From positions 2,170,001-2,234,000 of the forward strand of contig CP103035.1 in NCBI GenBank assembly GCA_024752435.1: 64,000 nt of DNA, given 5' to 3'. The notes beneath the pieces were generated by a model, which saw only the letters and a list, made by a program, of their open reading frames with translations, was not told the origin of the DNA and made no database searches. Positions 33,337-44,668 of the stretch are shown piece after piece. Origin of the DNA: Allantophomopsis cytisporea (lineage: Eukaryota; Ascomycota; Leotiomycetes; Phacidiales; Phacidiaceae). The stretch's first letter is position 1. The number at the start of each line of letters is the position of its first letter. The position numbers and the translations under genes are program-made.

Positions 33337-34893
33337 TCATGCTACCAAGTCCCTTTTGGTGAAGAATACAAATGACGTCCTCTCCCCAACATATAGCAGG
33401 ACAAAATGTTCAAGTACTGCAGAGCGGAAAGAGATAGCATCTCCAGGGCGAAACTCAAGCTGAATATTCAAGTCAGGTAGGGCCAAATTCCTATCAGTAA
33501 AGTCGCCCCAGCAGCACATGCCGACCCATCCATCTTGGATGTCGTTAGAGTCTTTATGGGGTTCTACACGGAGATTTCGTACAATGGCCATTGTCAGAAA
33601 ACAGGCCCTACCACAAGTGTCGAATGGTCGGATAGAAGTCCTAGCTCTCTACATGCGGTAGATGTCGCGATATCTCCTGTAAGACTCTCCGTCGACGCCT
33701 TCGAAGAGCATACTCATGGTTTGAACCAAAGGGGTTAGCAACTCGAATAGCCTCGATGCCGCCATGAAAGGTGTAGCCGATCCACTCCCCAGCGTCTACT
33801 TTGTTAAGACTGGTTCGTCGTATAGGTGACCTTGTGCCCTCTAGAGGCTAAAGTAGTGGCCCCCTACCTTCTTCCCCTGTAATCGAGCCAGTTCCTGCTC
33901 ATATTGCAGTGACTGGTGTCGAGTGTCACTATTAGGCACTTTTGTAAGGAGGTTATCGTCTAAGTAAGCTAGAGTAATGCTGACAGAGTCCTTCAGCTTG
34001 CTCTGGTCCTTGATATTCTAAGATCGGAAGGCTCCTTGCTTGAGGAAGAATGCCAGTGGTTGATCATCAGTAGTAGTAATTACACATTCCTCCGACACCA
34101 CTAGAAGTGTGTCGCCGTAGGACAGCGCCTCTGAATATGATGTAGAGACCCTAGAGATTGGTCCATCGAAGAGTGAGGACCAAGAAGGGAACGAGCGAAC
34201 GCATTTGAATTGCGCTAAAGCCTTCTTGGGAAATGCCCTGAAAGCCCTCCATTCTTTGAATTCCCACTCGCGATAGTTGTAGGCAGACCTTGATCGAGGT
34301 TCTGTATTCGACGTTGAAGGCAGCATTGTAGCCGAGATAGGTGAGGGTGCTTGATTGTAGGACCCGGGAGTCTTGTGTTTCACACGCTTCTGAGTTTGGC
34401 AGCCAGCCTTTGCCTGTGAAGACGTTTGCAAATTAGATGACCCTCCCAAAAACAGTGATGTGTGACTAAAGGGCTGGCCACGGCATCGTACCCATTCGGG
34501 ACGTTGTTCTCTTCCTCAATCTGGTCTGGTATTCTCTGCCCATCGTTTCTCATAGGCACCTGGGCTTCTCTGTCGGATATACTGCAACATAGGTGAGTTA
34601 GGAATTAAAGGAGAGAAAGGGCGGATTGTTTGCACATACCTTTAAGGAAACCAGCGACTGTAACAGAAAATCTCAGCAAGATAATTAGGTTGGCGGTCTC
34701 CCAAAACAGGATTACATCCAGTACAAGAAGCGAACAGGCGAGCGCACAGTTGGAACCCTTGAGACTCAGAGAGGCGAGAGAACAGTCTGAATCGACAGAT
34801 GACATCTACCTGGATGTGAGAGGACCATGGGCTGCATGAGGTTGGAGAGGTGTTGAGGGGAACCGCGGTGTTATTGTTGGAGAAGTTTGACAT
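33337..34893 (-). pseudogene. Decayed 2-oxoglutarate/Fe(II) oxygenase-like gene
   Basis: On the minus strand the probable start ATG at 34893 (MSNFSNNNTAVPL) is followed by an exon ending at a GTAGAT donor. Later pieces are REWEFKEWRAFRAFPKKAL, EWIGYTFHGGIEA, YALRRRRRRVLQEISRHL and VEPHKDSNDIQDGWVGMCC, then LNIQLEFRPGDAISFRSA and LEHFVLLYVGERTSFVFF. The last pieces keep the H-x-D, distal H and R pattern of 2OG oxygenases and resemble fungal JBP/TET-type or transposon-associated oxygenases (assignment inferred). A TAG after HLPHVES and a frameshift before RACFLTMAIVRN show inactivation. Confidence 0.6.
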
Positions 34894-35249
34894 GACGCAT
34901 ATGACCCCGTCAATCAAGGCACACATTGGGACGGGATACCGCGTCTATTCTCGCGGCAAAACGCGACAATGAAGGCAGCCGACACAAAACACAGCACAAC
35001 TGAGCAAAAGAAGACAGGACATGAGTAAATGCAATGAAAGACTTGTGTTCGCTGAAATGTGAACCTCAATTGATAGAGAAAGAAAGAAAAATATTCCGTG
35101 GGGCGGTTGTTCTCGCCAAAACCAGAGCCGCGCCTAAATGATCGTTATCTCCATGTCATCTCTTGTAGTACCTACTTGTATTTGCCTTTAAAGGTCTGTC
35201 CCCAGAATTTGTTCTCTTCAACTCCATCTGCTGTAGCTTTCACTCACTA
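34894..35249. other. Divergent promoter region
   Basis: Between the decayed oxygenase and the kinase-like gene. No gene; purine-rich tract near 35080. Confidence 0.5.
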
Positions 35250-36095
35250 ATGACTCGCATTATGGACACGTCTGACGAACTTCTTTCTCTGGATATGGGC
35301 ACGCGCGATTGTTACTATCGGTTTCGCAGGCAACGCGGAACTACCAAGACTGTTGTGTATGTTTACTTACAGGACCTCGATATCGTCGCAGCGGACCGCC
35401 AAACCTACGGACCATCGGTTATTGCCGATTTACGAGCGATTATAGAAGTTTGGGACTGGGATTGGACAACTCTTACAGTGTTCCGAGAAGGTGAAGAGGT
35501 TCGATATGATCAAGACAAGTGGAAGCCACACTTTCTGCCTACAGATGCAGCTAGGATCGATCTTCCTCGTCTTAACATCTTAGATCTTCCAATTCAACAC
35601 GGTTATAAAAATAGGGTCTTTCTTACTCAACTTGACTCGCGGCGGCAGATTCTCAAGATCTGTCCATTCAAATTCGAAATCCCATATTTTACACAAGAGA
35701 TAAAGGCTTACAAAACTTTGTTCGAGCGGCGATGTCCATTGATCCCTCGACTATCTGCGTATGTCTTTGAGCGAACCGAAGAACAGATAGTAGGCTTTGT
35801 ATGCGAGGAAGTGAAAGGGGCGTTCGCCGGACCAACAGATTTAGCAGTGTGTAGAGATGGACTTCAACAATTACATGAATACGGCATTGTTCATGGAGAT
35901 GTCAACAGATTCAATATCATCATCACACTCAATGGTCCTCGTTTCATTGACCTCGAAAAGTCGGTGCTAGACACCGATGCAGAAATGTCTCGGAATCAAT
36001 TTGTATCCTTACAAAACCAAGAGTTGGAGAAGCTTGAACAGGCACTACATGATGATGAAGGCTGGGGTAAACCATGGCCAGAAGAAAGCTCTTGA
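35250..36095 (+). CDS. Fungal protein-kinase-like protein
   Basis: Single exon, 281 residues, ATG start after a pyrimidine-rich leader. The N-terminal part is of unknown function (Trp/Asp-rich DWDWTTLTVF). The kinase-like half has NRVFLTQLDSRRQILKICPF (Lys-bearing strand), EIKAYKTLFERRCPLIPRL (helix C and hinge), FVCEEVKGAF, and the catalytic loop YGIVHGDVNRFNIII with a metal-site FIDLEKS in place of DFG. The H-G-D-x-x-x-x-N pattern is that of RIO/APH-like fungal kinases. The catalytic Asp and Asn remain, so activity is possible. The substrate is unknown. Confidence 0.75.
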   Translation: MTRIMDTSDELLSLDMGTRDCYYRFRRQRGTTKTVVYVYLQDLDIVAADRQTYGPSVIADLRAIIEVWDWDWTTLTVFREGEEVRYDQDKWKPHFLPTDAARIDLPRLNILDLPIQHGYKNRVFLTQLDSRRQILKICPFKFEIPYFTQEIKAYKTLFERRCPLIPRLSAYVFERTEEQIVGFVCEEVKGAFAGPTDLAVCRDGLQQLHEYGIVHGDVNRFNIIITLNGPRFIDLEKSVLDTDAEMSRNQFVSLQNQELEKLEQALHDDEGWGKPWPEESS

Positions 36096-36206
36096 AGTAC
36101 TCCAGTACTGAATGTTTCCCTCCTTCGACGCTCAGGGACTTCGTAGTCCGGCAATATCAACTGCTTCTATTAATAACATTCCAAATAACGATATCAGGAT
36201 CATACC

Positions 36207-36389
36207 TCAAGCGCTTGTATTGCATGGGCGACATTTGTGTGGTGATTGTTTTTCCTCCTCGTAATTCGTTCCTGGACATTTCTGTTCAGTGCTGGCGTGT
36301 ATTTTACACTTAACGAATTCACTGTTCAGAGAGTGACCACAAGTATACCGAATTTGGTATTGAGTGCATTGAGCTCGTTGAGGAGGCAT
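36207..36389 (-). CDS. Small cysteine-rich protein
   Basis: 60 residues, ATG start: C-T-Q-Y-x-x-x-Y-T-C-G-H, V-K-C-x-x-H, K-C-P-G and H-K-C-x-x-C. Regularly spaced Cys/His pairs suggest one or two bound zinc ions. No signal peptide is visible, so it is probably intracellular. Similar small Cys/His ORFs are common in ascomycetes; function unknown. Confidence 0.6.
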   Translation of the reverse strand: MPPQRAQCTQYQIRYTCGHSLNSEFVKCKIHASTEQKCPGTNYEEEKQSPHKCRPCNTSA

Positions 36390-37743
36390 GTTGAAACAGC
36401 TATGAGATCAAGGAAAAGAAACTGGCGTCAATATACTCATTCGGACTTTGGACTTTATTTATGATTATTGCAAAAGGGTTCGTATATAGATAAATAAAGA
36501 TGTTATGATCTATAGACCACCGCCTATCTCTACCCCTCTCGTTGTGTTAGTTCGAAGCATGACTGGCTCTTGATTGTGACGATGATATTCACAAGCATAA
36601 TATGCAGCCATTTAAGGCTGTCACTGACTGTTGGTGTACCTTTTGGCCGCCCTGCATAGCTTTGGTCATAAATGATAATGAGTAAACGCCGAACATAGAC
36701 CATGGCAAGCCGGCGGATGATATGAGATAGCATTCTACGTGAACATGGAATGTTCACCGAGGCTACACATAGTATTTCGAAGAATGATACTCATCTGTTA
36801 CGGTCTCGCCTCTCCAACGGTCCAACGATAGCATATATAGAATCAGGAAACAAGCAACACTTGTGGTGTTGCACTTGAGTTTAGCTTGTCCACAGCTCGA
36901 ATAGAAGTCGAATCAGGTTAGGAGCTGGCAGGCGGGCAGTCCACCTCATCTACGGTATGACACTAATAGTCTCTCAATCAATACCCATTCATATCATACC
37001 CGCCAACGTTCTGACAGTAGCCTGCACTCGCCTAACCATCATCAACCTGCCAGGATTCCCTTGTCGCCATTTCTGTCCTGCACTACACCGAAATGATCCA
37101 TTCGAAGCCTACTGCATATAGTTTACCAGCAATAGTGACATAAATATGGATTCCTGTCTCCAAGCTTGTGATGATAATAGGCGGTGTAAGCCGTGAGAAA
37201 GCGGTAATATTGGTGGGAATGAATGAAGAAGGATACAAGTATTTGATTCATCACTTCTTGCATTGAGCATAATACCCCGAGCTTTATGATATTGCGTACA
37301 ACGTGCAGTTGCATGTTCTACAGACAAACACATCTTTTTTGTGCCAAGCTTTCAGCCACCAACATTACCCCTCATCAGCATCCAATACTCATTCAGTAAT
37401 CTCACTTATCAGTGACCCCTCTACCCGCCAGCACATCTACCAAATGTTTCAACGAGGAAAGTGAAGGAACAAAAGAAGTCTGGGATGGCCTTATCTATTG
37501 GACTTCGATCTCTTTGAATAGGTCTTACTCAATGCAAGATGGCAGACGGCGGTGCAAGATAAATAGAGAGCAATTTCACCTAACTTAAGAGCTCATCAGA
37601 CATACCCCCCGAAAAGCACTACTACTTCCCTCAACAGCTTCATCGACACACCCAAATTAAGCCTCAAAAAGGATCAGCTACAGTGAGTTCTTATAACTAT
37701 CGCTATTCAGCTCCACTAAGATTGTGAAAGAAAATCTCTTGCA
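36390..37743. other. Intergenic, nothing recognised
   Basis: No gene. A small inverted repeat gcaacac/gtgttgc lies near 36851-36869. Short ORFs at 36530-37333 lack family patterns. Confidence 0.45.
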
Positions 37744-37848
37744 ATGCCGGACGCCAACACTAAGACATGTCAGACACAGGGTTGTGGAGCGACGGTCTCT
37801 GTATCAATTACGAAATGCTTGAAATGTGGTGGGACCGAGTTTGCTTAA
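37744..37848 (+). CDS. 34-residue zinc-ribbon-like micro-ORF
   Basis: ATG at 37744, stop at 37846-37848. The peptide has T-C-Q-T-Q-G-C-G and then K-C-L-K-C-G-G-T, two Cys knuckles that could hold one zinc ion. It follows a probable leader and sits tail-to-tail with the APH-like gene. It is too short for ordinary gene calling. Support is the four-Cys pattern only. Confidence 0.5.
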   Translation: MPDANTKTCQTQGCGATVSVSITKCLKCGGTEFA

Positions 37849-37983
37849 GCAGTAATCGAAGTCAGAGGTTAGAGGGGGAGGTCTACTTTACTTGTTACAT
37901 TCGTTCAATATCATCTTGGGAGAGAATATCACTTGATCATTTTGCAGTACAAGAAGTTTGAGCTTGGATAATATGGATGTACT

Positions 37984-39001
37984 TTAGGCCTGCCTTAGTC
38001 GATCAGGATGCGGAAGTTCCCCAGATTCAATCAATCTATCTAATTCTGCCTTGTTATCCCATTTATCGTAACATTCGATGTACTCTATAGAAAGAAACTC
38101 TGTTATCGCGTTGGCCAAAAAACCATCGTTACGCTTGTTGTAGGCTTCTGAGTCTAGAGATCCGGGCCATTTCTCCATCCCTGGTGGGAAGTAACCAGCA
38201 TATTCCCAATCAAACAAGACTATGGGTTGAAGAGTTTGTGGGTCCATCATGATATTGTGAGCCGCGATGTCGCCGTGTTGGAAAACATACTCGGGCTTCT
38301 CTAGAGGGAGAATCTTCCAATTTTCTTTGCCTTTCCATGGAGGGTCAGTGTCAGGGCTAAGCCAACGGGGGGGCATAACAAATCCGTCGATACCCCGTTG
38401 TTGAGATGTCAATTTCGCGAGCTCGGGAAAAACAGTGTTTTTGATGAACTGGAGAGCATTCGAGTAAGCCTGGTTCAAACACGTTTCACATGGTGTACTG
38501 TCTGTGTGCTTTTGTCCCGTCGCTATCGAGCAACCTCGGTGTAGAAATTCGCGTAGAAGGACGCCCGGTATAAGCTCTGTAATCAGATACCGCCGACCAT
38601 CCGAATGTTCTCCATACTCAAGTAGTTTTGGCACAGGAATCATCGTTTGCTGAGAGATCAACTTCAAGGCTTTGGCTTCATTAGTAATGCGCTCATGATT
38701 CCTAACAAAATGTATCTATGGTCAGTATTATATACTGTTTATAAACCTACTAAAGAAACCACAAGTCTTTCTTACCATGATCTAAACCATATGAAAGGGG
38801 TGCCGTCAGCTTGTGGATCATTAAAGGGAAGTCTGGAGGTTTTTCTAAATGTTGTAGCAGTGAATTCGTACGTCGTATCATTCGTTTCATAGGATCTAAG
38901 GACCGGGTTTGCTATAATATCCTCAGCACTAAGTTTGAAGCAATAGGAACGCATTAAGCTGAAGCTTGACTATAGAAAAGCTTACCAGTTTGTAGCTCCA
39001 T
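37984..39001 (-). CDS. APH-family phosphotransferase-like protein
   Basis: Three exons on the minus strand, 39001-38986 (only MELQT plus one base), 38911-38776 and 38701-37984, about 289 residues. Introns have GTAAG donors and phases agree. Landmarks are NHERITNEAKALKLISQQ, PKLLEYGEHSDGRRYLITEL (nucleotide site), the Brenner-type catalytic motif YVFQHGDIAAHNIMMD and the metal-site IVLFDWEYAGYFPPGMEKW. All key residues (H-G-D, N, D-W-E) are present, so it is likely active. Fungal members act on unknown small molecules or proteins; this is not evidence of antibiotic resistance. Confidence 0.8.
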
Positions 39002-40398
39002 ATTACAAAAGTGGTCTTCTCCCAACTCGGTAGCCGAGGCTGTAGCTGATTATTTCTGCAGATGCACCTGTGTTTTTAGGAACTCTTGCGTGCAATGAGC
39101 TGGGTGTTCGAAGAACATATAATTTGATCGGTGGGAAATAATCGTGTCTACTATCACATTAGCCAAGTAACGGTACACAAGCGCCCTGGACATACCGAAC
39201 TTTGTGTTTGTAGTGATGCCGGAGATTGACTTTTCAGAGTTGGCGCTGAAGATCTTTGTAATGATTTATTTCCAACTCAAGGAATCTGTGAGATGGATGT
39301 CAAGGGGTCTTCTCCCCGGTCGGACGAGGTGTTGGTGGTGAACTTGTAAAGCTTTCGGGAGGTGTATTGCTGTGCACTTGTAGCGGGGATTGCGCCGCCA
39401 ATGGAATATACTTATTCCGCTCCGAGCTCCTCATTATCACGTGTTGCGAGCACCAGCCATAATAAAGCAGTCCGACTAGCATAGCTGAAGATTAGCTAGC
39501 CATGTGTTGGAGACGAGCGGTTCAACGACCGAAACTGGATTTTTCTACAGCAGGTGAGTGATCTATAACTCCTCCTCTTCTTCAATCGACGTGGATGCAT
39601 TCGCATGCCATACTTTCAACTCATTGCGATGAACCTTATGCTTATGCACGCCTGAGTTGTTTAGCTTCCGCGATTTTGATTGATTTTCTCCTGCTAAGTC
39701 GCCCATTCAATTGTGGGTCAAGTCATGTTTTTAGGTACATCTGACACGGAGCGTCATCAAACAAATTGTCTATTTTTACTCTATAGGGCATTGTCTGAAG
39801 TGTAACGTGATCGGACTTGATCCAGTCCCACTGGGATTATGTACACTGAAGGTCTGAACTACGTATGTTGATTTTTCTTTCGTGATTGGCATGATTGAAT
39901 CGGAATGAACAAAAGATAGTGACAGTAAGGAGATGATACACAGAAATGAGCCTTGTGCCCTTTGATTTACACTCCGATTTTGGACTGTGGCCATGCCAAT
40001 ACTATCTTGCATATCCTCCGATCATATGCGGTTACTTGATGACCGTATCTATCTCCGCACTTCTGAATGGGCACTCAAAGCTCGAATTCCTATGCGCCTC
40101 ATAGTCTTGCGGCTGTGACTTGGTTCCAGTCCGTTGTTGAAGATTTGAAGTTGAGAGAAGCATTACTTCAGCGCTCCAAGCAGCTTGTGGAAAGTCGAGA
40201 GTTTTTCGCTACTTGGACTATCGAGTAGCTGGCTGACTTCCACAAACACATATTTCATGTCGTTGGTCCCGCATTGTAAGCGTACAATATCGTCTCTGGC
40301 GGTCTTTGACAGCGCGAGAGTAATTGACCAAGCGAGGCGACATTGCGGGTAGCTCGATGACCGCAATAACACTTGATACTACATACATACATGCAATA
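39002..40398. other. Intergenic, no gene supported
   Basis: Small ORFs only. 39300-39482 (minus) encodes a 60-residue peptide with a short hydrophobic start and a Pro/Thr-rich end, with no further support. The stretch 40163-40372 (minus) lies downstream of the ABC transporter relic and reads as open frame but is not recognised. Confidence 0.35.
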
Positions 40399-40590
40399 TC
40401 AGCCACGCTCAACACCCTCGACTAAGCCAGCCTCTCTGACCAGCTCGTAGAAGGCACCACGCTGCTTGACAAGCTCTTTGGGATATCAAACTCCTTCACC
40501 TCACCCGCATCCAGCACCACAATCCTATCACTATCAGGATAGTATTTATCCTATGAACAATAGTGATGATAGTGCGGTTAGAAAACACGG
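40399..40590 (-). pseudogene. C-terminal relic of an ABC-C (MRP-type) transporter
   Basis: Minus-strand pieces are NRTIITIVHRINTI, DSDRIVVLDAGEVKEFD and VKQRGAFYELVREAGLV followed by a stop. They correspond to the H-loop and the last helix of the second ATPase domain of MRP-type transporters (normally ITIAHRLNTI, then DRIVVLDAGEV). Frameshifts separate the three pieces and everything upstream is missing, so this is a fragment. Confidence 0.75.
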
Positions 40591-40619
40591 GCGAGCGCAG
40601 GGTACTTCGACCACCATCC

Positions 40620-41245
40620 TCGAACCAGACAGGCAGACACCTTGTGTGGGGCTTTCATTCAAAGATTCCGAGAACTGTCTGCAGTCTTGTACACTCAATC
40701 TGCTTGCCAGGGTTTCGAATATGTATGTCTAGTTGTTGATCTGCAGGAAATTTCCAGATTCGAATCCCTTTCAAAAACCCCACGTTCTTATTACTCAGCG
40801 TAGTGGTGTGATTCTCGAAATCAATTTCATACATCAGGAAGTGATGGCAGTAATCGGCCCTTCCACAATTACACGTTGATGTATTTCGAGGTCTTTCTCG
40901 CTTGCAATAGGTGTATTGCAATGATTCTTTTCATGCCCTCCGAGGTATTCCGGGTTACTGAAATGTTCTTCGCTTGGAGAGAAATGTGCACGCATCTTGT
41001 CTATCCTATTTTGCGAATGGATCTCGTCTCCTTCAAATATTCGATACTCGTTTAAAATAGTCGCTGTGAATTGCTGGAAATTCTTTCCAAAGCCTTATGA
41101 AGATGGGACATGGCTTGGGTTTTGCGCTTGCGATAGAACCCTTCGTACTTTGATGCTTGTCGTGTTGAACTTGAGGTGAATAAAGGAGATTATGGCAGGA
41201 TTTGCTGTCGAGCTCGTCGGTCTCGCTCGGCTTCATCTGCAACTT
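40620..41245 (-). pseudogene. Decayed copy of the fungal kinase-like gene
   Basis: Minus-strand pieces in order are VQHDKHQSTKGSIASAK, LWKEFPAIHSDYFKRVS, AHFSPSEEHFSNPEYL, PIASEKDLEIHQRVIVE, IDFENHTTTLSNKN and KAPHKVS. Each aligns with the gene at 9173-11531. Stops and frame changes separate them. The copy breaks off after KAPHKVS and runs straight into the ABC transporter relic, so the kinase domain is absent. Confidence 0.8.
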
Positions 41246-41817
41246 GCTCGCCTCCGTTGCAAACTGCTATTCTAGACGCAGAATATACATATCTCGTTGT
41301 TGTGCCATCACACAGGCGTTGTTTTACTTCGTGATGTCAAGTAAGAGCGAAGTGCTTGTTATATGTGATCGACGCCAAGTCTTGTTGTAGTTGGCCAGGA
41401 AACCGGATTACAAAAGGCAATATTTAGTCATCATTTGTGCGTCATATGAAAATCTCCTGTCAACATTCGGCATAGATGGTTGCACCGCTGCGACGAATTT
41501 AAAAGTTTGGTAGGCCAAGTGTTTCCAGAAAAAAACGAGAAAAAGGCAACAAAAACGAAGCAAAATTGCAGATACGCCTATTTTAGTCTACATGAAATGA
41601 ATAATTTCATGATTTAGTACTGGGAATCCTTGCTGCCCAAGGAGGCTGATAAGGCATGATCGGACTCGAGCTTTAAAACTTAGCCGAAAAGGGTAGTCAG
41701 TCCATGCAAGTTTATGATGCCTGATACTTGCTGATATTCTTCCTCACCCCCACCATACACTCACCGATAAATAAAAATCTCAAAACACTCCTTACCCAGA
41801 ACGCGCAAAGAACAGTC
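41246..41817. other. Intergenic, nothing recognised
   Basis: AT-rich spacer ahead of the 41818 gene; no gene seen. Confidence 0.45.
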
Positions 41818-42659
41818 ATGACTATGAGCACGAAAGACCATCTATGTAAAGAGGAATTATCCTCGTCTATGCAAGAGCTTGTCGATAATTGTCGGGAGTT
41901 CCTACGCCATACAACATACAAGCCTCAAGGTGACTACGAGATTTGCGATGATCACGCCGGTCTCAAGCAGTACACAGGTTCCTTCTTCGCAAAATTCGGA
42001 CCTCAGGTCAAGGTAAGCGTTTAAAATACGCATATGTATGTTAGATAAGCTAATACGTTGCTCGTTCGCATCAGGGCGGTGGGGAACAACGGCTCACAGC
42101 TCTACGCTTCCTAAAACCTGCGACTATACCATTGAAAGAAGGAGCCACGATAGACCTAGTACCCGTCATCATATCAGGGCAGCCACAGATATCAGAAGAA
42201 GATGCAAAACTGGGATGGTGTTTACATCTGACGAAGGACACCGCTGTTACCCCAGAATTATACTGTCTCGCCGTTTTGACTCAATAAGCATTTGGTACCG
42301 AAAATGGGTCTGCTGAGGAAGATGTTACTAGGTCATTGAAAGCCTGGGAGGAGGTCCACATGTCCTCGAAGGTCGAGTTGCTTATGACGATCGAAGATGA
42401 CCAGAGATCATCAAATGCTGGTGGTTGGAAAGCCGTCTCAGGCCTATGCGACAATTGCATCGTACCTGCTTGGCTCAGAAACGTGAGAGCTTCAGCGGCT
42501 GATGCTGAACTCTGGTCTTGGAGTTGCGTATATACATTTTTGGCACTGTATGAGGAATCTGTTCCACGAAAACCTATTCATGAATTAGCTACAACATCAA
42601 GTCTCGTTAAAGAATTTGCTGTCCAATTTCAAACAGCAATTATCCTGCCTACCTTCTGA
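41818..42659 (+). pseudogene. Unknown two-exon gene with in-frame TAA
   Basis: Exon 1 41818-42012 (MTMSTKDHLCKEELSSSM to FFAKFGPQVK) joins in phase to exon 2 at 42075 (GGGEQRLTALRFLKP, PVIISGQPQISEED). A TAA at 42285-42287 follows CLAVLTQ. The same frame then stays open for 124 codons with protein-like sequence (SLKAWEEVHMSSKVELLM, ELWSWSCVYTFLALYEE) to 42659. Either the protein ends early or a CAA-like codon has become TAA. Family not recognised. The 3' end overlaps the convergent gene at 42597 by 63 bases. Confidence 0.5.
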
Positions 42660-43851
42660 CTCCCTTGCATCTGCAACAGAAGGAGTAGTAAAGATACCGT
42701 CGCCGGTAGTCAGAAGAGGCGGAGTGTCTAGAATGCACATAGGTAAGCGCTGTGGCTCCAGGGTTAATAGCAATAAACAACTGTACTTACGATTGAAATC
42801 GTTTACCTCGTTCACTCTTTGTTCATTTTCGCGCTGAGGTAAGGTCTGTCTGCTATTGTAGCTTATATTCTCGGAAGATTGCGAACCAATGTGATCTTCG
42901 CGGCGCCGCTTCTCGGTGTTCGATTCAATAACTCCTTCAACTGGCTCTTTCCGCTTTCTAGACTGCTTCCACGGCCTCATTCGTAAGTCCAGTAGTTTTT
43001 GTACGCAAGGCGTCGCTCGTTTTGCAAGATCTGGCGTGTTTGGAAGCTCGCAGACGATGCCAGCCAATTTTCCATAGACTGGTTTTCTATATAAGGTTAG
43101 ATTGTGGACGGTTCAATTGTTTACTGGAGATAACGTACAAACTTGTGGGCAAACAGCGCACTACAACAACATAACCAACGTCTTTCCCTTTGAGAAATCT
43201 ATTCCATCGAATACCCGTTTCGATACAAAGATTTAGCCTGTCTCTTTCAGCATTTTTGTTGTAGTTTTGAAGATATTTCCACATTCCCGTGACCGCATCA
43301 GTCTTGTCTGCCTGGTTTACATCTTTGTGCCTTCTATTCGTAGCTACTTCTCTTGCCTCTACTTCTCGGATCTCCCAGAGAGCTAAGCTTCCAACGACAT
43401 CCAGCACCGCTGCGACAAAAGATCGTGTTTTGGAAGATTTGTTTTGGATAATACTATCGATGAGAGCTCCTTTACTCAAATCGGCATTTAGCTGCACATA
43501 GTAGGCTTCTAAGCCGGCCAAGACATCGTCGAAACCTGCCTTATCTTCGATCTTATGACAGTACGGTGAAAGTAGTGTGACCTCGCGTTCGTTGAATGTA
43601 CTCGACGATAGCAAGAGGGGATGGCTTGGTGATACAATCTTTGGTGGTAGGCTTTGGAGGCGTTTGCGAACTTTCGAGTCGAACAGACGATCGCCAGGTA
43701 ATTCTTGATCTTTTGAGTAGGCCGAGACTGCATCGAGAATATTGAGAGCTTCTTTAAGCTTCTGTTGCGCCTGGTATTCGAAATTAGTAAGCAAAAGGCT
43801 AAGTCTTATGGACATTACCTCGTCAGTGTTGTTAATCTTTACAGGCTCCAT
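42597..43851 (-). CDS. Hypothetical protein, three exons
   Basis: Exons 43851-43139, 43086-42791 and 42727-42597 on the minus strand, about 379 residues. Introns have GTACGT and GTAAGT donors, tatag/tctag acceptors and matching phases. The N-terminal half is helical (NFEYQAQQKLKEALNILDAV; ALIDSIIQNKSSKTRSFVAA). A basic stretch KQSRKRKEPVEG...KRRRED could be a nuclear signal. The C-terminal part is low complexity. I do not recognise the family. A 15-bp hairpin lies 76 bases upstream of the ATG. Confidence 0.6.
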
Positions 43852-44668
43852 CAGGCTTTATTTGGAGAGCAATTGTTGGTTTGAAGAGTACTCGTTATGT
43901 TGAATAATGATCGGTGTTTTTGGCCAAAAGCACCGAGTCCAAATGAACATATGGACTCGGTGCTTTGAAGTTCCGACGTTGATAAAGAGAGGCCGCTCAT
44001 CAAAAATCCACTCATAGTTTAGCGCTGTTGGTGCCGCGGGCTAACTATACGTAGTACGACGTCGCAGCTCGCTTCATCTTTGCTCCACGGCTTAAGTATA
44101 GTAACTGACAGGTACTGCAGGAGGGTGGACTATCTCCGTTGATCTCTGTATCCAAAACATCTCATCACTTCCAAATCGCTACAATTTCATATTATGCATT
44201 CCAGGATTGTCAAGGTGGCCTGATTCATCATGCTAACGGTATGCTGAGATGCTAGAATTGACTATCTGCGTCCTACTCAATATCAGCATGATTGAGGCAT
44301 AAGTAATACATCAGAACGAGGCAACCCAAGTTCATCCGCCTCACTTCTTCTTGCATCAATCCAACATACTCATACCTCTTCAACATGTAGACCTCCACAG
44401 TCGCAATCATAACTTGTACTCTGTCAACTTTCACTATATTTCCACATATTCCCGACATTATCACACAATGGCGCGAGAGGCATACCAGGAATAACAACAA
44501 CACCTTGTTTTGCCGTGTTACACTCGTGGCATTACTCTGCCTTGTCTTTGGTAGACACGCGATCCTCTTCCGTTCTTTCTCACTTCGGCTCTTGCATAGT
44601 CTCCAAGTTCTGCTCCTTATCTAGCATGATCGATGAGGTCTGTCCAAAACCTTGAGTGATTGCAGTAG
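43852..44668. other. Intergenic with one strong hairpin
   Basis: Contains the hairpin at 43927-43966. A 76-codon minus ORF (44503-44273, MSGICGNIVKVDRVQVMIA from an inner Met) is not supported by anything else. Confidence 0.4.
43927..43966. repeat. Perfect 15-bp hairpin upstream of a gene start
   Basis: Arms aaagcaccgagtcca (43927-43941) and tggactcggtgcttt (43952-43966) pair fully around a 10-base loop. It lies 76 bases ahead of the start codon of the minus-strand gene ending at 42597, within its probable leader or core promoter. Confidence 0.9.

Noticed and set aside
37984..39001. Antibiotic-resistance gene reading of the APH-like protein
   Set aside because: The fold is shared by many fungal proteins of unknown substrate; nothing here indicates aminoglycoside modification.
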